Positions 62,854 to 64,000 of a DNA stretch of 64,000 nucleotides are shown in pieces; position 1 is the stretch's first letter, and each line of letters begins with the position of its first letter. Both the position numbers and the translations under genes were made by a program. Under the pieces are notes generated by a model, which had not been told where the DNA came from, ran no database searches, and worked only from the letters and a program-made list of their open reading frames with translations. Source of the stretch: Actinomycetota bacterium (GTDB lineage Bacteria; Actinomycetota; Acidimicrobiia; Acidimicrobiales; Palsa-688); assembly GCA_021323695.1 (NCBI GenBank), contig JAJPKN010000030.1, forward strand, positions 1 to 64,000. Direction: 5' to 3'.

Positions 62854-64000
62854 AGGCGAGCGTGGTCGTCGTTTCCTACCGGCCCGGGGACTGGCTGGCC
62901 CCCTGCCTGGCCTCGCTCGCCGACCAGGCAGACGAGGTGGTCCTCGTGGACAACGGCTCGGAGGGCGCCCGCGCCTCGCAATTGGGGCGGCAGGCTGGTG
63001 CCAGGGTCGTGCGCTCGTCCACCAACTGCGGTTTCGCGTCCGCGGCCAACACCGGGGTGCGCCTGGCCCGGGGCGAGGTTGTCGCCCTCCTCAACGACGA
63101 CGCCCGAGCGGGGGCGAACTGGCTGGCGGTGGCTGGGCGGGTACTGGAGGACCCCACGGTGGCCGCCGTCGGCCCCAAGATCCGCCTGGCCGGCAGCTAC
63201 CGCGAAGTAGTGCTACCAGGCCCCGAGTGGAGGGCGCCGGGTGACGGCCGCGCCTTGGGCCACCAGTTGCGCTCGGTGCAAGTGGACGGCGCCGAAGTCC
63301 TGCCCCGCGCCCTGGGCGCCGGCATCTACCCGCTCGAGCACGACGACCAAGGCGGCCAGTGGCGCTGGACGGCGGGAGCCAAGCCCTGGTACGTCCCCGT
63401 CCCCGAGGGAGCCGGCCCGGAAGCCCCGGTGCTGGTCGACGGCCAAGCCGCACCTCCAGGCCCGCTGGTGCGCCTGGTGAACAGCGCTGGGTTGTTCCTC
63501 GACCGGCGGGGCTATGCGGGCGACATCGGCGAAGGGGCCCCAGACGACGGCCGCTTCGACCAGCCGGCGGAGGCCTTCGCCCTCTCGGGCGCCGCCATCG
63601 CCTTCCGGGCAGAGACATGGCGCCGGCTCGGGCCGTTCGCCGGCTACTTCTTTGCCTACTACGAGGACGTCGACTGGTGCTGGCGCGCCCGGCTGGCCGG
63701 CCTGCGCCTGGTCTATGACCCGGCCGCCGTGGTCGAGCACCGCCGCTCAGCCAGCTCGGGAGGCGAGCACGACCCATGGGTCAGGGTGCTGGCGGAGCGC
63801 AACCGGTCCCTCACCATGGTCCGCAACGGCCCCTGGCGGCAGGTGGCCTCAGCCTTGGCTGAACGCGCCCGAGGCGGCCCCGACGGCGGTGTGCGGCGCC
63901 GGGTGGCCCTGGCCCTCCCCCGCGCCCTGTGGGGCCGCGCCCGCCTACGGCGACATTGGGCGGCTCGCCCCGAGGAGGTCTGGTCCACCTGGGCCGGGCG
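62850..64000 (+). CDS. GT2-family glycosyltransferase, truncated by the window end
   Basis: 383 residues visible, open at the right edge. MKASVVVVSYRPGDWLAPCL, EVVLVDNGSEG, STNCGFASAANTGVRLARGEVVALLNDDA (DxD equivalent NDD) and FFAYYEDVDWCWRARLAGLRL (the ED catalytic region) are the hallmarks of rhamnosyltransferase-like GT2 proteins. An insert of about 100 residues between NDD and the YYEDVDW part is unusually long (VLPRALGAGIYPLEHDD and following). GTG 62850 overlaps the previous stop as GTGA. Confidence 0.9.
   Translation, partial: MKASVVVVSYRPGDWLAPCLASLADQADEVVLVDNGSEGARASQLGRQAGARVVRSSTNCGFASAANTGVRLARGEVVALLNDDARAGANWLAVAGRVLEDPTVAAVGPKIRLAGSYREVVLPGPEWRAPGDGRALGHQLRSVQVDGAEVLPRALGAGIYPLEHDDQGGQWRWTAGAKPWYVPVPEGAGPEAPVLVDGQAAPPGPLVRLVNSAGLFLDRRGYAGDIGEGAPDDGRFDQPAEAFALSGAAIAFRAETWRRLGPFAGYFFAYYEDVDWCWRARLAGLRLVYDPAAVVEHRRSASSGGEHDPWVRVLAERNRSLTMVRNGPWRQVASALAERARGGPDGGVRRRVALALPRALWGRARLRRHWAARPEEVWSTWAG

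Overview
The window is very GC-rich and gene-dense, with mostly short intergenic gaps and many 4-base stop/start overlaps. Gene order and content point to an actinobacterium, probably from or near the class Acidimicrobiia. The evidence is CarD-IspD-IspF-RlmB and RadA-DisA-ClpC blocks in the usual actinobacterial neighbourhood, a TilS-Hpt-FolE-FolP-FolB-FolK-PanC-CoaX-LysS run, SigR/RsrA, Lsr2, coproheme decarboxylase, CysO-like MoaD, GpgS, and secreted proteins with GYWLVxxDGGVFAFG repeats. No phage, insertion sequence, CRISPR array or rRNA operon was seen. Two tRNA genes are present.

Layout. 1-5 kb (mostly minus): truncated S9 peptidase, two small membrane proteins, three-part proton-translocating transhydrogenase (pntAA-pntAB-pntB), lsr2 and tRNA-Val. 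5-13 kb: an inositol monophosphatase-family enzyme, an unknown protein, a Thr/Pro-rich secreted protein, an MFS transporter, a Cys-rich small protein, the hemQ-larE-NIL operon and a secreted DUF5666 protein. 13-20 kb: groEL behind a CIRCE operator, thrC plus CysO-like sulfur carrier, convergent gpgS and glycerate kinase, DUF3263 and LytR_C proteins, and tRNA-Thr. 20-30 kb: carD (frameshifted), ispD, ispF, rlmB, a Crp-family regulator, radA, disA, a lipoprotein and clpC. 30-40 kb: polyprenyl diphosphate synthase, then the tRNA-lysidine/purine salvage/folate/pantothenate/lysyl-tRNA block and a zincin-like protein. 40-46 kb: SigR/RsrA, an FHA protein, CobL, infA (apparent CTG start), DUF2293 and an ATP-dependent ligase. 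46-53 kb: a FAD/Fe-S oxidoreductase, sucCD, an ECF sigma/anti-sigma pair and an alcohol dehydrogenase. 54-64 kb: an envelope region with GDP-mannose dehydratase, a SpoIID-type protein, a subtilase, a coiled-coil protein and glycosyltransferases.

Regulation. Many operon-first genes have a TANNNT box 6-8 bases before the start codon and no obvious Shine-Dalgarno, which fits leaderless transcription (ten cases listed). Others (groEL, pnt, carD, adh, the DUF5666 gene) have clear Shine-Dalgarno sequences.

The most unusual observations are a ladder of repeated SD-plus-ATG units before hpt, a carD gene split by one base in an A5 run, a CTG-initiated infA, a phosphatase-like protein without its catalytic cysteine in the folate operon, two adjacent secreted proteins that each carry six propeller-type repeats, and a coiled-coil protein built from in-phase 63- and 84-base tandem repeats at the head of a glycosyltransferase operon. 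All functions are inferred by reading the sequence; no database search was run.
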